Assembly: GCA_014860625.1 (NCBI GenBank)
Contig: JACZJJ010000138.1
Span: 1 to 36,977 of the forward strand
Reading direction: 5' to 3'
DNA from: Bacteroidales bacterium
GTDB taxonomy: Bacteria > Bacteroidota > Bacteroidia > Bacteroidales > FEN-979
DNA length: 36,977 bases
Shown: positions 7,217 to 15,473 of the stretch, one piece after another
Layout: every line of letters starts with the position of its first letter
Numbering within the stretch: position 1 is the stretch's first letter
The notes under the pieces: model-generated
What the model saw: the letters and a program-made list of their open reading frames with translations, nothing else
What the model was told of the DNA's origin: nothing
Database searches by the model: none
Position numbers and translations under genes: made by a program

Positions 7217-10200
7217 TCACTCCTCCTCCTCCCCAACCTCAAGCTTCCTGAGGAACTCACGCTTTTTGCGTTCTGTAGACAGGGTATATCGGTAACCACG
7301 CCAAAGTTTGCCGATTCGCTTGTTTTCGCCTTTGTTCAATTGTGCTTCCCTGATGATATCGTTCAGATTTAAATCGGAGGAGAGAAACTGCATGACATTA
7401 TTGCGGTAGTTAAAGAAGTACCAATCGCTTGGAGAGATCTCCAGATATATTGTAAACTCGTCACCATTTCTTTTTTTTGTCATTTCTATCTTCCCGTTAA
7501 GATAACGGTTCACCATACCATCCTGAATAGAGCCAATACCAATGGCACCATCTGATACAAACGAACGTGTCAATGTATCAAAGCTCATCTTCACATCGGC
7601 AATAATCATTGTCTTTGTCAGCTCCTCAGGGAATTTCCTGAACCTCCCTACAGTTTCGAGTTCTGATTTCAGTTTCTCTCTCTCTTTGTCTGGTATCAAT
7701 TCATTAAAAACAAAATTAAATGGAGATTTGAACAGTTGGATCCCCGAAAGGTTGGTAGATGTCATCTGTGTTCTGATACGCTCCGCAACTTTCTCCTCAA
7801 ATGGAAAATTAAGGATCAAAGAGATCCGGAGGGAAGCAGAATCCGGAAGAACATAATAATCCATTGTTCCATAGCTCTCCATCTGCAACGGGCCCGAAGT
7901 TAGCCCAAGGTTGATCTTCCCCTCCGAACGCATCATGCAATTGTATGTGTTGAGAGAAACTTTTGGCCCGATGGAAGTCAGATTACCATTGGTATCAGGC
8001 ATTCCAGCCTGGAAGGTAGAGATTGGAATCTGGTATTGCAAGATCCCTGAAGTGGAGATCATAATCGTATCGCTGAAACTCCTCCGCGGAGTAAAAAATG
8101 CTGGATAGATAATGTTTCTCTCATTTGAATAGGCCATGCCCAGCAATACCTTCTCAGAATTCTGGTTCTGGATAGGATATGAAACCGGTAGTTTTATATA
8201 GTCTGGATTGACTCTTGAAGAGAATTTCACCCAGTTGGTTCCCAGGTTTTGACACTCAACCGTAGGCTTGAAAGAGCCTGAAAAGGTCATAGCTTTTACG
8301 GGTGCATCCAGTCTAACGTTCCCTATAAAAGCAAATTCTGGACTAAGCATGAAGTCGGTGGATTCAGAGATCGTTGCCGTTCCCACTGTATTTCCAGCAG
8401 TATCAACAGATATTTTATCGAAGAATATCTCCTGATGGCTTCCAGTCCTGTCAACGTAATCATAGGTTCCCGAACCGCTATATCGCTTTCTCCCAAGTAT
8501 GTTTACTGAAGCGTCGTAGAAATTATGCTCCCTTGACCTAGTATTAGCAATGATATTAGCATTTGTAAGCTGGCTCATTACAGCATTCTTCAGGATTTCA
8601 ACTTTCCCGCTGTCGGGGTAAATTGCCGCATCCGCAACCTTTATGATCTTAACCTCTTCGGCATTGATTATATTCGTTCTGATATTGTAACGCGCCCTGA
8701 GAGCAAAGAACCGCAGGGAATCCTGTTTTGGATGAACCGACATGAATTCGGTTCCAGTATAGCCCACATCGATCAACTGCGCGAGGCTAAGGTTATCAGG
8801 AATCGCATAGCGTTGGTTCTCTTCATTTGTCAAAACGATCTCTTCATTATCGATCATCCAGTCGAAACGGTCCATGGAACAAATATATTTGTTGATCGGA
8901 AATTCCATTCTTGAGAGTCCAAGGTTGGACCGGAACTCTCCCCTTCGTTCTTCAAAATCGAAATGAGCACGATAATTCTGTGTCGAAATCGCCAGCGTAT
9001 TAAGATCATACGATTTTATCCTGAAGTCGGCAATCAGCGCATCAAAAGTATGTTGCTGAAAACTGAATCCCTTTGAATCCATCTCGGCATCTTCGATTTT
9101 CATTGTTCCCGAACCGTTTAGTCCGCCAGGAGTAAAGCCAAGGGTTCCTTCAAAAAGCGATTGGTTGTTATACATTGCCATATCCCTGACAGTAGAGGTG
9201 ATGCTCATGGAGTCCTGATAAGGAAGCCAGAACTCCTTCACGCTGTCGGCGTTCACCGATGGGTATTCAACAACTGCAATCTGTTCTGTAGCCTGGAACC
9301 CACGGGCAAGAGCTTGCATACTGTCGGGAAAAAAGAGAAAGTGATCAGATACTGAAGTGGAATTAAGGTAATAAAGCTGCCCGTCAGCCTGCAACCCCTG
9401 GTTGCTGAGATCTACTTTTGAAACAAATGTCCCCTTTCCTCCGTAGGCCGGATATCCGTTGGCATCTGTATATTTTTCAAAGCCGAGGGAGAAGTCTGGT
9501 CGAACTTTAAGTGGTTCAGGGATGTCAGGGAATATTCCAGCCGATATTAGTTGTCCATCAAATTTCAGGCTGTCGGTATCGATGTAATCAAGGCTTTTCA
9601 AGGTAAAGGGGAGTACTTCAAAATAGAATCGTTCCTTATCATACACTCCGTTGTAAATATATGGCTTTTCCCAGTTGACTGTTGCTGTATCCTGATTCGT
9701 GAATATCGGGTATTCAGGAGAATGCTTTATTCCTGCTTTGTTCTCTGGATCATCAATTAAAAGGAATCCACTCAGGTCGTTGAGAGCAGTCTGGACTTTC
9801 TTCATAGGAAAGCGCCCTGTCCTGGGATCAATCTTGCGACTGATCACATAGAATTCCAAGGTATCGATTTCAGGCAAATTAAGTCTGAATTTGTCGTAAT
9901 CAAACGAGCAACTGTCGGCATAGAAATCAAAAAGACCAGCTTCAACCTTACCTGTAAATTGAAAGTTGCGATTCTCCTTAAGGACCAGCTCCTGGTTTCG
10001 GGGCTCAACGTAGACATGCTGAGAGTCTGACAGGAAGACACCAGGAATTCCTTGGATTTTCAAGTCAAAGTTTTCGAGATTCAGTGTAGCGTTGCTCTTT
10101 CCTTCAACCTCCGAATTAAATACTATTTCGTCGTAGTCGGTCTTCTCATTTTTGGCATTTACATAATGGATCAATTTGTCCTTGACAACCGCTTTTTTAT

Positions 10201-11719
10201 CATCCTGATCATAGATTAAGAACCCTTTGGTACTAAGCAGAAGCAACTGTGATTCAACCTGCGTCGGAGGCATCCTCCAGAATGTCACCAACTCCCCCAG
10301 TTCAAACTCTCGTGAGTTTCGCCTTTCGATGAACGTTTTGATGATCTGAAGAGGATTTAGCTCATCGATCCCCTGAAGCATTTCGTAACGCCGGAGTGAA
10401 AAGTAATTACTGGATTCGAAGGTTGCTTTACTTTTGGTTCCGGGACCACGCATAGCCTCAAAATTGATCTTGGGCTCATTGGTAATCCAGAACAGCGCTT
10501 CACAATATATTTCGATTTTATGATACGTATCAAACCACGGACTGATCATTGCAATCCGTTCATCCTTGTTAAGGGAGAGTTCCTTTGACTCATCCAGATA
10601 TTTAAACACCAGACCTGGATGATAAATGGAGTCAGGGTCATGATGAATCGTGACAGATGCATTGCTGGAGTTGATCCTGTCCGGACGGATAATGAACGTT
10701 TTTGCCCGTGCGGTAACAAACTCCTGGTCATCCCGTTTAAATACCAACTCTGCATCCTGGTCATTCATCCCGAATCCTACCACTTTTCTTCCCTCCATGG
10801 AGAATCCGCCGGTATAATCAATATTCTTAAAGATATTCTGGATGCCAATCAGTCCTTCATATGAATAAAACCGTGGATAGGAGGCTTTCTCCTCATCCAC
10901 ATCGCCTTGTATCTTATCAATGATATGACCGGAGAGAGATGAGGGGAGATACTCCTTGTTGAAAAATTCGACCGAATCGGCCTCATATTTTGAGAATCGC
11001 ATCTGGATCTCATAGTCGTTCAGGTTAACAAACACGTTATCGGGATCAAGGCCGGCCCGTTGCCAGTCAATCCGTCCGCCATGACCTGTCCATCTTGTAT
11101 CCAGGGGATAATAAAAACCCTGGGTGTGGAAGATGGTTAAGCTGTCGCGATTGGAATAGCAAATGATATCCGTAGGGCGAACCTCCAGCCTCGGGACGGA
11201 ATCATTCAGAAACCTGTAATCCGGGGTCACCATCCTCCATTCTGCTGATGCCGACTTGTAGAGCATGTCCTCCTCAAACAGATGGATGCTGAAATCCATG
11301 AACCCCACAAGATGCCGGGTATACTTCTCTTCCGCCAGTGATTCCAGCACCGCTGACCAGTCATAGAAAAGCGGATCGGAGAGGTTCTTTTCACAGGTCA
11401 GGTTCAACGCAACCAAATAGTTGTAAAAGTCAGGAAAAGCCCGCATCCGTTTCTTCAGCATCTTGTTACATACCGAATAGATCAATTGTTTCTTCACCGG
11501 ATTAAAGTGTTCAGACTCCCAATGAACCTTAAAGGGTTCCCAGGCGCTTTCAACGATTTTCCGATCATTTTTACTGAGTTGCGAGAAGAGGCCATCCAGT
11601 TCACCGACAAACTTCACAGAATCACTGGAAAAGTTCTTCAGCGGTTGTGCATTCAACACAAGGGCAATGCCCGTAAGGAATATGACAGAAACAAGTCGAA
11701 CTCTTGTAAATCTCTTCAT
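7217..11719 (-). CDS. Very large exported protein of unknown function (1500 residues)
   Basis: I do not recognise a named family. The start is placed at ATG 11719 because the protein then opens with a standard signal peptide (MKRFTRVRLVSVIFLTGIAL, ending at about LNA). Its ATG overlaps the prmA stop in an ATGA arrangement, implying translational coupling. The earlier start at 11794 would lie inside prmA. After the signal, the first 350 residues look largely helical. From about residue 300 onward the sequence is beta-rich, with many short alternating polar/hydrophobic strands and recurring G-x-F/Y-x-A-D-S-style turns (for example GLFDFYADSCSFDYDKFRL). The C-terminal 60 residues are very basic, then acidic (VGEEEE). 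A periplasmic or outer-membrane beta-solenoid, such as an envelope-transport scaffold, is one guess from texture only. Position beside prmA and plsY suggests a core rather than accessory gene. Confidence 0.8.
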   Translation of the reverse strand: MKRFTRVRLVSVIFLTGIALVLNAQPLKNFSSDSVKFVGELDGLFSQLSKNDRKIVESAWEPFKVHWESEHFNPVKKQLIYSVCNKMLKKRMRAFPDFYNYLVALNLTCEKNLSDPLFYDWSAVLESLAEEKYTRHLVGFMDFSIHLFEEDMLYKSASAEWRMVTPDYRFLNDSVPRLEVRPTDIICYSNRDSLTIFHTQGFYYPLDTRWTGHGGRIDWQRAGLDPDNVFVNLNDYEIQMRFSKYEADSVEFFNKEYLPSSLSGHIIDKIQGDVDEEKASYPRFYSYEGLIGIQNIFKNIDYTGGFSMEGRKVVGFGMNDQDAELVFKRDDQEFVTARAKTFIIRPDRINSSNASVTIHHDPDSIYHPGLVFKYLDESKELSLNKDERIAMISPWFDTYHKIEIYCEALFWITNEPKINFEAMRGPGTKSKATFESSNYFSLRRYEMLQGIDELNPLQIIKTFIERRNSREFELGELVTFWRMPPTQVESQLLLLSTKGFLIYDQDDKKAVVKDKLIHYVNAKNEKTDYDEIVFNSEVEGKSNATLNLENFDLKIQGIPGVFLSDSQHVYVEPRNQELVLKENRNFQFTGKVEAGLFDFYADSCSFDYDKFRLNLPEIDTLEFYVISRKIDPRTGRFPMKKVQTALNDLSGFLLIDDPENKAGIKHSPEYPIFTNQDTATVNWEKPYIYNGVYDKERFYFEVLPFTLKSLDYIDTDSLKFDGQLISAGIFPDIPEPLKVRPDFSLGFEKYTDANGYPAYGGKGTFVSKVDLSNQGLQADGQLYYLNSTSVSDHFLFFPDSMQALARGFQATEQIAVVEYPSVNADSVKEFWLPYQDSMSITSTVRDMAMYNNQSLFEGTLGFTPGGLNGSGTMKIEDAEMDSKGFSFQQHTFDALIADFRIKSYDLNTLAISTQNYRAHFDFEERRGEFRSNLGLSRMEFPINKYICSMDRFDWMIDNEEIVLTNEENQRYAIPDNLSLAQLIDVGYTGTEFMSVHPKQDSLRFFALRARYNIRTNIINAEEVKIIKVADAAIYPDSGKVEILKNAVMSQLTNANIIANTRSREHNFYDASVNILGRKRYSGSGTYDYVDRTGSHQEIFFDKISVDTAGNTVGTATISESTDFMLSPEFAFIGNVRLDAPVKAMTFSGSFKPTVECQNLGTNWVKFSSRVNPDYIKLPVSYPIQNQNSEKVLLGMAYSNERNIIYPAFFTPRRSFSDTIMISTSGILQYQIPISTFQAGMPDTNGNLTSIGPKVSLNTYNCMMRSEGKINLGLTSGPLQMESYGTMDYYVLPDSASLRISLILNFPFEEKVAERIRTQMTSTNLSGIQLFKSPFNFVFNELIPDKEREKLKSELETVGRFRKFPEELTKTMIIADVKMSFDTLTRSFVSDGAIGIGSIQDGMVNRYLNGKIEMTKKRNGDEFTIYLEISPSDWYFFNYRNNVMQFLSSDLNLNDIIREAQLNKGENKRIGKLWRGYRYTLSTERKKREFLRKLEVGEEEE

Positions 11720-12576
11720 CGGTGAAATTTGGCTACAATCCAGTTGTTCTTCATCCGGGTGCCGGATAAGCTGAGCCCTTGCTCTTTGGCACATGCATCA
11801 ATAGCAGGCAGGTCTTCTGAATAAAAGCCACTCAGAAACATCCTGCCTCCTGCCCTCAATGAAGCTGCGTATGAGGGAATCTGCTCAATCAACGTATTCC
11901 GGTTGATATTCGCGAGTATTACATCAAAGGGGTCTCCTGCAACAGCTGGATCATCTCCTAATTTAACGTCAACATTCCCTGTATTATTCTTCATCACGTT
12001 CTCCATTGAATTTTCAACGGCCCGTTCATCAAAATCAACCGCCAGAATCCGTTTGGCTCCCATTTTCGAAGCGAGAATGGCTAGAATTCCAGTACCGCAA
12101 CCCATATCTAGGATTGCCTGATCCGTCACATCTTCCTCGAGTAACGCTTCGATCATCAGCGAGGTGGTCTCATGGTGAGCAGTGCCGAAAGACATCTTTG
12201 GTTCGATGATGATGTCAATGACCGATACCGGATGCCGGATGTCGGATGCCGGATGAAATGGTGCGCGGATATAGCAGCGATCCGCGATAAGGACAGGCTC
12301 GTACGAACTCTCCCAGATGGCGTTCCAGTTCTTATCCGGCATTCTGGTAATACTCCAGAAAAGATCTTTCAAGTCGGGATATTTCTGCACGATCTGATGA
12401 ACGGCCATTTCATTAAAATCTGATTCAGGGATATAGGCCAGCAGCAACCCCTCTTCTTCGGTGAAACTGTTGAATCCCGTTTCCGCTAACTCGGCAATCA
12501 GAATATCCGACCACCCTTCAGGAACAGGTTGAAATGCGAGTTCTAGAAATAGGGATGAAGGTTGATGATTATTCAT
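11716..12576 (-). CDS. prmA: Ribosomal protein L11 methyltransferase
   Basis: A cytoplasmic SAM-dependent methyltransferase that trimethylates ribosomal protein L11. The C-terminal Rossmann domain shows motif I, DMGCGTGILAILASKMGAK, followed by the acidic ribose-binding end of strand 2 (ILAVDFDERAVENS), and the catalytic-region motif ANINRNTL. The N-terminal substrate-recognition part begins at MNNHQPSSLF and the length (286) is normal. The linker just before the IIIEPKMSFGTAHHETT block contains HPASDIRHPVSVIDI, encoded by a heptanucleotide array at 12221-12255. The glycine normally in GTGHHxTT is Ala here. It leads the leftward block and shares a divergent promoter region with the gene at 12641. 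Confidence 0.93.
   Translation of the reverse strand: MNNHQPSSLFLELAFQPVPEGWSDILIAELAETGFNSFTEEEGLLLAYIPESDFNEMAVHQIVQKYPDLKDLFWSITRMPDKNWNAIWESSYEPVLIADRCYIRAPFHPASDIRHPVSVIDIIIEPKMSFGTAHHETTSLMIEALLEEDVTDQAILDMGCGTGILAILASKMGAKRILAVDFDERAVENSMENVMKNNTGNVDVKLGDDPAVAGDPFDVILANINRNTLIEQIPSYAASLRAGGRMFLSGFYSEDLPAIDACAKEQGLSLSGTRMKNNWIVAKFHR
12221..12255. repeat. Heptad array inside prmA (ACCGATA, CCGGATG x2, TCGGATG, CCGGATG)
   Basis: Five consecutive 7-base units of the YYRGATN family run through codons about 108-119 of prmA. Because seven is not a multiple of three, the peptide repeats every seven residues (HPASDIR then HPV). The frame stays open across it. Confidence 0.85.
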
Positions 12577-12599
12577 GAATATCTTTCTGGTTATTCATG

Positions 12600-12607
12600 C
12601 AAAGGTA
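12600..12607 (-). promoter_or_regulatory. -7 box for prmA
   Basis: TACCTTTG on the minus strand, 23 bases upstream of the prmA ATG at 12576, fully matching TAnnTTTG. It lies 22 bases from the opposing box for the rightward gene, so the two promoters overlap in their upstream regions. Confidence 0.6.
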
Positions 12608-12629
12608 AGGAAAGAAAGAATTTTTAAGG

Positions 12630-12637
12630 TATCTTTG
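12630..12637 (+). promoter_or_regulatory. -7 box for the RMD1/DUF155 gene
   Basis: TATCTTTG ends only three bases before the ATG at 12641. Transcripts should therefore be leaderless or nearly so. The alternative ATG at 12650 would give a leader of roughly ten bases. Confidence 0.55.
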
Positions 12638-12640
12638 AGT

Positions 12641-13423
12641 ATGGAAACAATGAAGATTCTAGCTTATCAGATCAGCGAACAGATTGATTTGAAAAAGTTT
12701 GTTCTTTCCCGCTACGGGGAAACCATTCTAAACGACACAAACGACTACTTCTACAAGAATGAGAAGGATCAGTACCTGTATGTGTTCAAATACGGTGTTG
12801 CCTGTTTCCTGGGGTATCAGGAATCGGAAATAGAACGGCTCATTGAAGAGATCAATCGCTTCAGCACGAAAGAGGTTGAGAGAGAAATTCAGGAGGAATA
12901 CCATATACGGGTCAAACCAGATGCGTTTGAAGTCGGATTCCACCAAATCACCATCGGGGAAGCGGATCCGGCTTCGTTTAAGCTGATCATGCTCAATATC
13001 TCACAATCCGTTGCACTGAACCACTATTTCAATCAAACGGCGAAGTTGCTTGAAGACATTCAGAATTATACGTTACAGCTTGAAAAATACGGAAAGTTTA
13101 AAATCAGCTGGCGAAAACTGAAGATGTTTATCGGACGGGCCCTGAATATTAAAAACAGGATATCAGATAATCTCTTCATATTCGACGTGCCACAGATTGC
13201 CTGGGACAATGAATACCTGCACCAGATTGATCAGGGGATGAAGAAGGAATTTAACCTCCAGGGCAGAACCAGGAATATTCAGGATGACATTACGATCATT
13301 ACCGACAACCTTGAATTATTCACCAATATAACACTTCACAGAAAAGATGCATTCCTTGAATGGATTATCATCCTGCTCATCCTGATTGAAGTGCTCAACC
13401 TTCTTTTCGAGAAATTACTGTAG
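12641..13423 (+). CDS. RMD1/YagE (DUF155) family membrane-anchored protein
   Basis: This belongs to the family of yeast Rmd1/Sif3 and human RMND1, whose biochemical role in bacteria is not established. It is about 260 residues from ATG 12641 (257 from 12650). The soluble part contains the pattern YLYVFKYGVACFLGY and a later region with W-x-x-EYLHQIDQGMKKEFNLQGR, which is DUF155-like. Then come a coiled stretch and a single C-terminal membrane helix (EWIIILLILIEVLNLLF) with a very short tail, so it is probably tail-anchored with the domain in the cytoplasm. The open frame extends back to 12575, but that region overlaps both divergent promoters, so the upstream start is unlikely. It is monocistronic and converges on tpiA. 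Confidence 0.85.
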   Translation: METMKILAYQISEQIDLKKFVLSRYGETILNDTNDYFYKNEKDQYLYVFKYGVACFLGYQESEIERLIEEINRFSTKEVEREIQEEYHIRVKPDAFEVGFHQITIGEADPASFKLIMLNISQSVALNHYFNQTAKLLEDIQNYTLQLEKYGKFKISWRKLKMFIGRALNIKNRISDNLFIFDVPQIAWDNEYLHQIDQGMKKEFNLQGRTRNIQDDITIITDNLELFTNITLHRKDAFLEWIIILLILIEVLNLLFEKLL

Positions 13424-13454
13424 GTATAAGCTGAAAACAGGATCCGGAGAAAAA

Positions 13455-14225
13455 TCAGGAGCAATTGATCGCTGATGATACAATCTCAACAAATTCCTCC
13501 GCTTTCAGGGATGCGCCACCAATCAGGCCACCATCCACATCGGCCTGTGAAAAAAGTTCAAATGCATTGGCAGCGTTGCAACTCCCGCCGTATAGAATCA
13601 GCGTATCCTGAGCAACCATCTCGCCATATTTTGAAGTGATCAGCTGACGGATAAAGGCATGCATCTCCTGTGCCTGCGCCGGAGTTGCCGTAACTCCTGT
13701 ACCTATAGCCCATACCGGCTCATAGGCGATCACAACATTCCGGAAGGCTTTCTCCTCCAGATGGTAAAGGGCCTTCTCAATTTGGCTCTTCACAACCTTG
13801 AAATGGTTTCCGGCTTCCCGTTCAGGAAGAAGCTCTCCACAACAAAAAATGGGTGCAATGGCAGATCTCAGCGCTGAGTTGACTTTCAGTGCCAGAACTT
13901 CATCTGATTCGGCAAAGAATTTCCTTCGCTCAGAATGACCAACGATACAGTACTCCACCTCCATGGAGCTCAACATGGGAGCAGAAATTTCTCCGGTATA
14001 GGCGCCGAATTCATGCTCGTTGATGTTCTGAGCTCCAACGGCAACATGTGTTTCATCCGTAAGATCGAGAACCATCTCAAGGTATGGAGAGGGTGGACAA
14101 AGAATTACTTCAACATTGGCCGTATTCAGTTTCTCGACGGCTTCGGTGATTTTTGCAGTGAGGTCCTCCGCTTCCTGGAATGTTTTGTTCATCTTCCAGT
14201 TGCCGGCAACAAGCTTGGTACGCAT
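13455..14225 (-). CDS. tpiA: Triosephosphate isomerase
   Basis: Interconverts dihydroxyacetone phosphate and glyceraldehyde 3-phosphate in glycolysis and gluconeogenesis. The 256-residue TIM barrel has all key residues: Lys11 in GNWKMN, the electrophile His97 in VGHSERR and the catalytic base Glu169 in AYEPVWAIGTG. The phosphate-binding end ILYGGSCNAANA and GGLIGGASL are also visible. It has its own -7 box (14251-14258), although it follows the leftward DUF1599/BT_3928/permease genes. In related genomes tpiA is commonly next to the BT_3928 homologue; here a transporter gene lies between. Confidence 0.97.
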   Translation of the reverse strand: MRTKLVAGNWKMNKTFQEAEDLTAKITEAVEKLNTANVEVILCPPSPYLEMVLDLTDETHVAVGAQNINEHEFGAYTGEISAPMLSSMEVEYCIVGHSERRKFFAESDEVLALKVNSALRSAIAPIFCCGELLPEREAGNHFKVVKSQIEKALYHLEEKAFRNVVIAYEPVWAIGTGVTATPAQAQEMHAFIRQLITSKYGEMVAQDTLILYGGSCNAANAFELFSQADVDGGLIGGASLKAEEFVEIVSSAINCS

Positions 14226-14250
14226 AGTAATTGGGGTTTAGTGATGTATG

Positions 14251-14258
14251 CAAAGATA
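14251..14258 (-). promoter_or_regulatory. -7 box for tpiA
   Basis: TATCTTTG on the minus strand, 25 bases upstream of the tpiA ATG at 14225; a full consensus match in the 55-base gap after the permease gene. Confidence 0.6.
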
Positions 14259-14280
14259 GAGAATTTGCAGCTCATAGCCA

Positions 14281-15360
14281 TCATTGCACTCTGACCCGGG
14301 GATCCAACAACCCGTAAACGATATCCACCAGAATGTTGATCACAATCAGCACAACAGAGATAAAGAGGACAGCTCCCATGATAACAGGGAAGTCATATTT
14401 ATCAAGGGCGTTCACAATGACCACGCCAATTCCTTTCCAGTCAAAAACATATTCAACGAACACAGCACCTGCAAGCAGGGAAGCCAGCCAGCCAGAGATG
14501 GCGGTCACTACAGGGTTCAGGGCATTTTTCAGTGCATGCTTGAAGACGATGCTGAAGTTACTTAATCCCTTGGCACGGGCTGTACGGATATAATCCTGTG
14601 ACAATACTTCGAGCATCGAGTTCCGGGTCAGCTCCACAACAATAGCCAGAGGCCTGATACCCAAAGTCAGAGCCGGGAGTATCAGGTTCTTCAGGTCGAG
14701 GTATTCGCCCCTGCCTAAGTCATCCACCGAATAGAGGCTGCCAACCATATTCAGGTGAGTGATATCGACCAATACGAACGCAAAGATCCAGGCATTGAGA
14801 ATCGCAGCGAAAAAGGAGGGTACAGACATACCAAGTACTGAAAACACCAGGGCGGTCCGATCTGTAAAGCTGTTCTTCTTCAGGGCACAGAGAATCCCAA
14901 TGGCAATCCCTGCAAGGATGGCAAATGCCATCGAAACGACAGCCAGAAGGAGGGTGTTTACCAGGGCTTCCGACAGAATATCGGTCACGTTTCGTTTAGA
15001 TTGATACGACCTCCTCAGGTAGGGTTTCTTGAGAACCAGCGCCTGACTTCCAAGAGGTAGCAGCACAACGGATGAAGTGTATTTTTGCCTGTCGAGGAAA
15101 AAATAGCTTGAAGAATCAGACTGGTTATGGATGGAAACGGGTGAGAGATCATTCAGATAACCCAAAAACTGGATTGGTTTGGACCGGTTGAGACCCAGGT
15201 CTTTGTTGATGGCTTCAACAGAAGCGAGATCTGCCCGCTGCCCCAGCATCATCCTGGCCGGATCTCCGGGAAGTATGTTGAACAGGAAAAAGATAATCAG
15301 GATGACCCCAAGCAAGACAAGGAGACCGTAGAGGAGACGCTTTAAAATAAATCGTAGCAT
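14281..15360 (-). CDS. ABC transporter permease, peptide/nickel (OppB/DppB) type
   Basis: An inner-membrane permease subunit of a solute importer of the dipeptide/oligopeptide family. The N-terminus MLRFILKRLLYGLLVLLGVI matches the family's first membrane helix, followed by GDPARMMLGQRA. The cytoplasmic EAA loop that contacts the ATPase is visible (YIRTARAKGLSNFSIVFKHA), and the C-terminus has the usual LVDIVYGLLDPRVR. It is 359 residues, slightly long because of a periplasmic insertion around residues 65-115. No partner permease, ATPase or binding protein is encoded nearby, so it is an orphan here. An inverted heptad array separates it from the preceding BT_3928-like gene. Confidence 0.9.
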   Translation of the reverse strand: MLRFILKRLLYGLLVLLGVILIIFFLFNILPGDPARMMLGQRADLASVEAINKDLGLNRSKPIQFLGYLNDLSPVSIHNQSDSSSYFFLDRQKYTSSVVLLPLGSQALVLKKPYLRRSYQSKRNVTDILSEALVNTLLLAVVSMAFAILAGIAIGILCALKKNSFTDRTALVFSVLGMSVPSFFAAILNAWIFAFVLVDITHLNMVGSLYSVDDLGRGEYLDLKNLILPALTLGIRPLAIVVELTRNSMLEVLSQDYIRTARAKGLSNFSIVFKHALKNALNPVVTAISGWLASLLAGAVFVEYVFDWKGIGVVIVNALDKYDFPVIMGAVLFISVVLIVINILVDIVYGLLDPRVRVQ

Positions 15361-15372
15361 TGATATTCAAAA

Positions 15373-15414
15373 CTGGATTCTGGATGCTGGATACTGGATA
15401 CTGGATACTGGATA
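15373..15414. repeat. Heptad array CTGGATN x6 (left arm of an inverted pair)
   Basis: Six consecutive units: CTGGATT, CTGGATG, then CTGGATA four times. It lies 13 bases upstream of the permease start codon and faces a complementary array at 15425-15473. Confidence 0.95.
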
Positions 15415-15424
15415 AGTTTATGGG

Positions 15425-15473
15425 TATCCGGCATCTAAAATCTAGCATCTAGTATCCAGCATCCAGTATCTAG
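15425..15473. repeat. Heptad array, seven units in inverted orientation (right arm)
   Basis: Read on the minus strand the units are CTAGATA, CTGGATG, CTGGATA, CTAGATG, CTAGATT, TTAGATG, CCGGATA. The first unit contains the TAG stop codon (15472-15470) of the upstream BT_3928-like gene. With the opposite-facing array at 15373-15414 and a 10-base spacer it can form a long imperfect hairpin in the mRNA between two co-oriented genes. Confidence 0.95.

Noticed and set aside
7132-7299. N-terminal extension of PlsY
   Set aside because: It translates a heptad array into Arg/Lys/Glu low-complexity sequence and overlaps the preceding gene; the family motif begins just after ATG 7131.
11720-11794. Longer start for the large exported protein
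   Set aside because: It would overlap prmA by 79 bases and bury the signal peptide; ATG 11719 gives a clean signal and an ATGA overlap.
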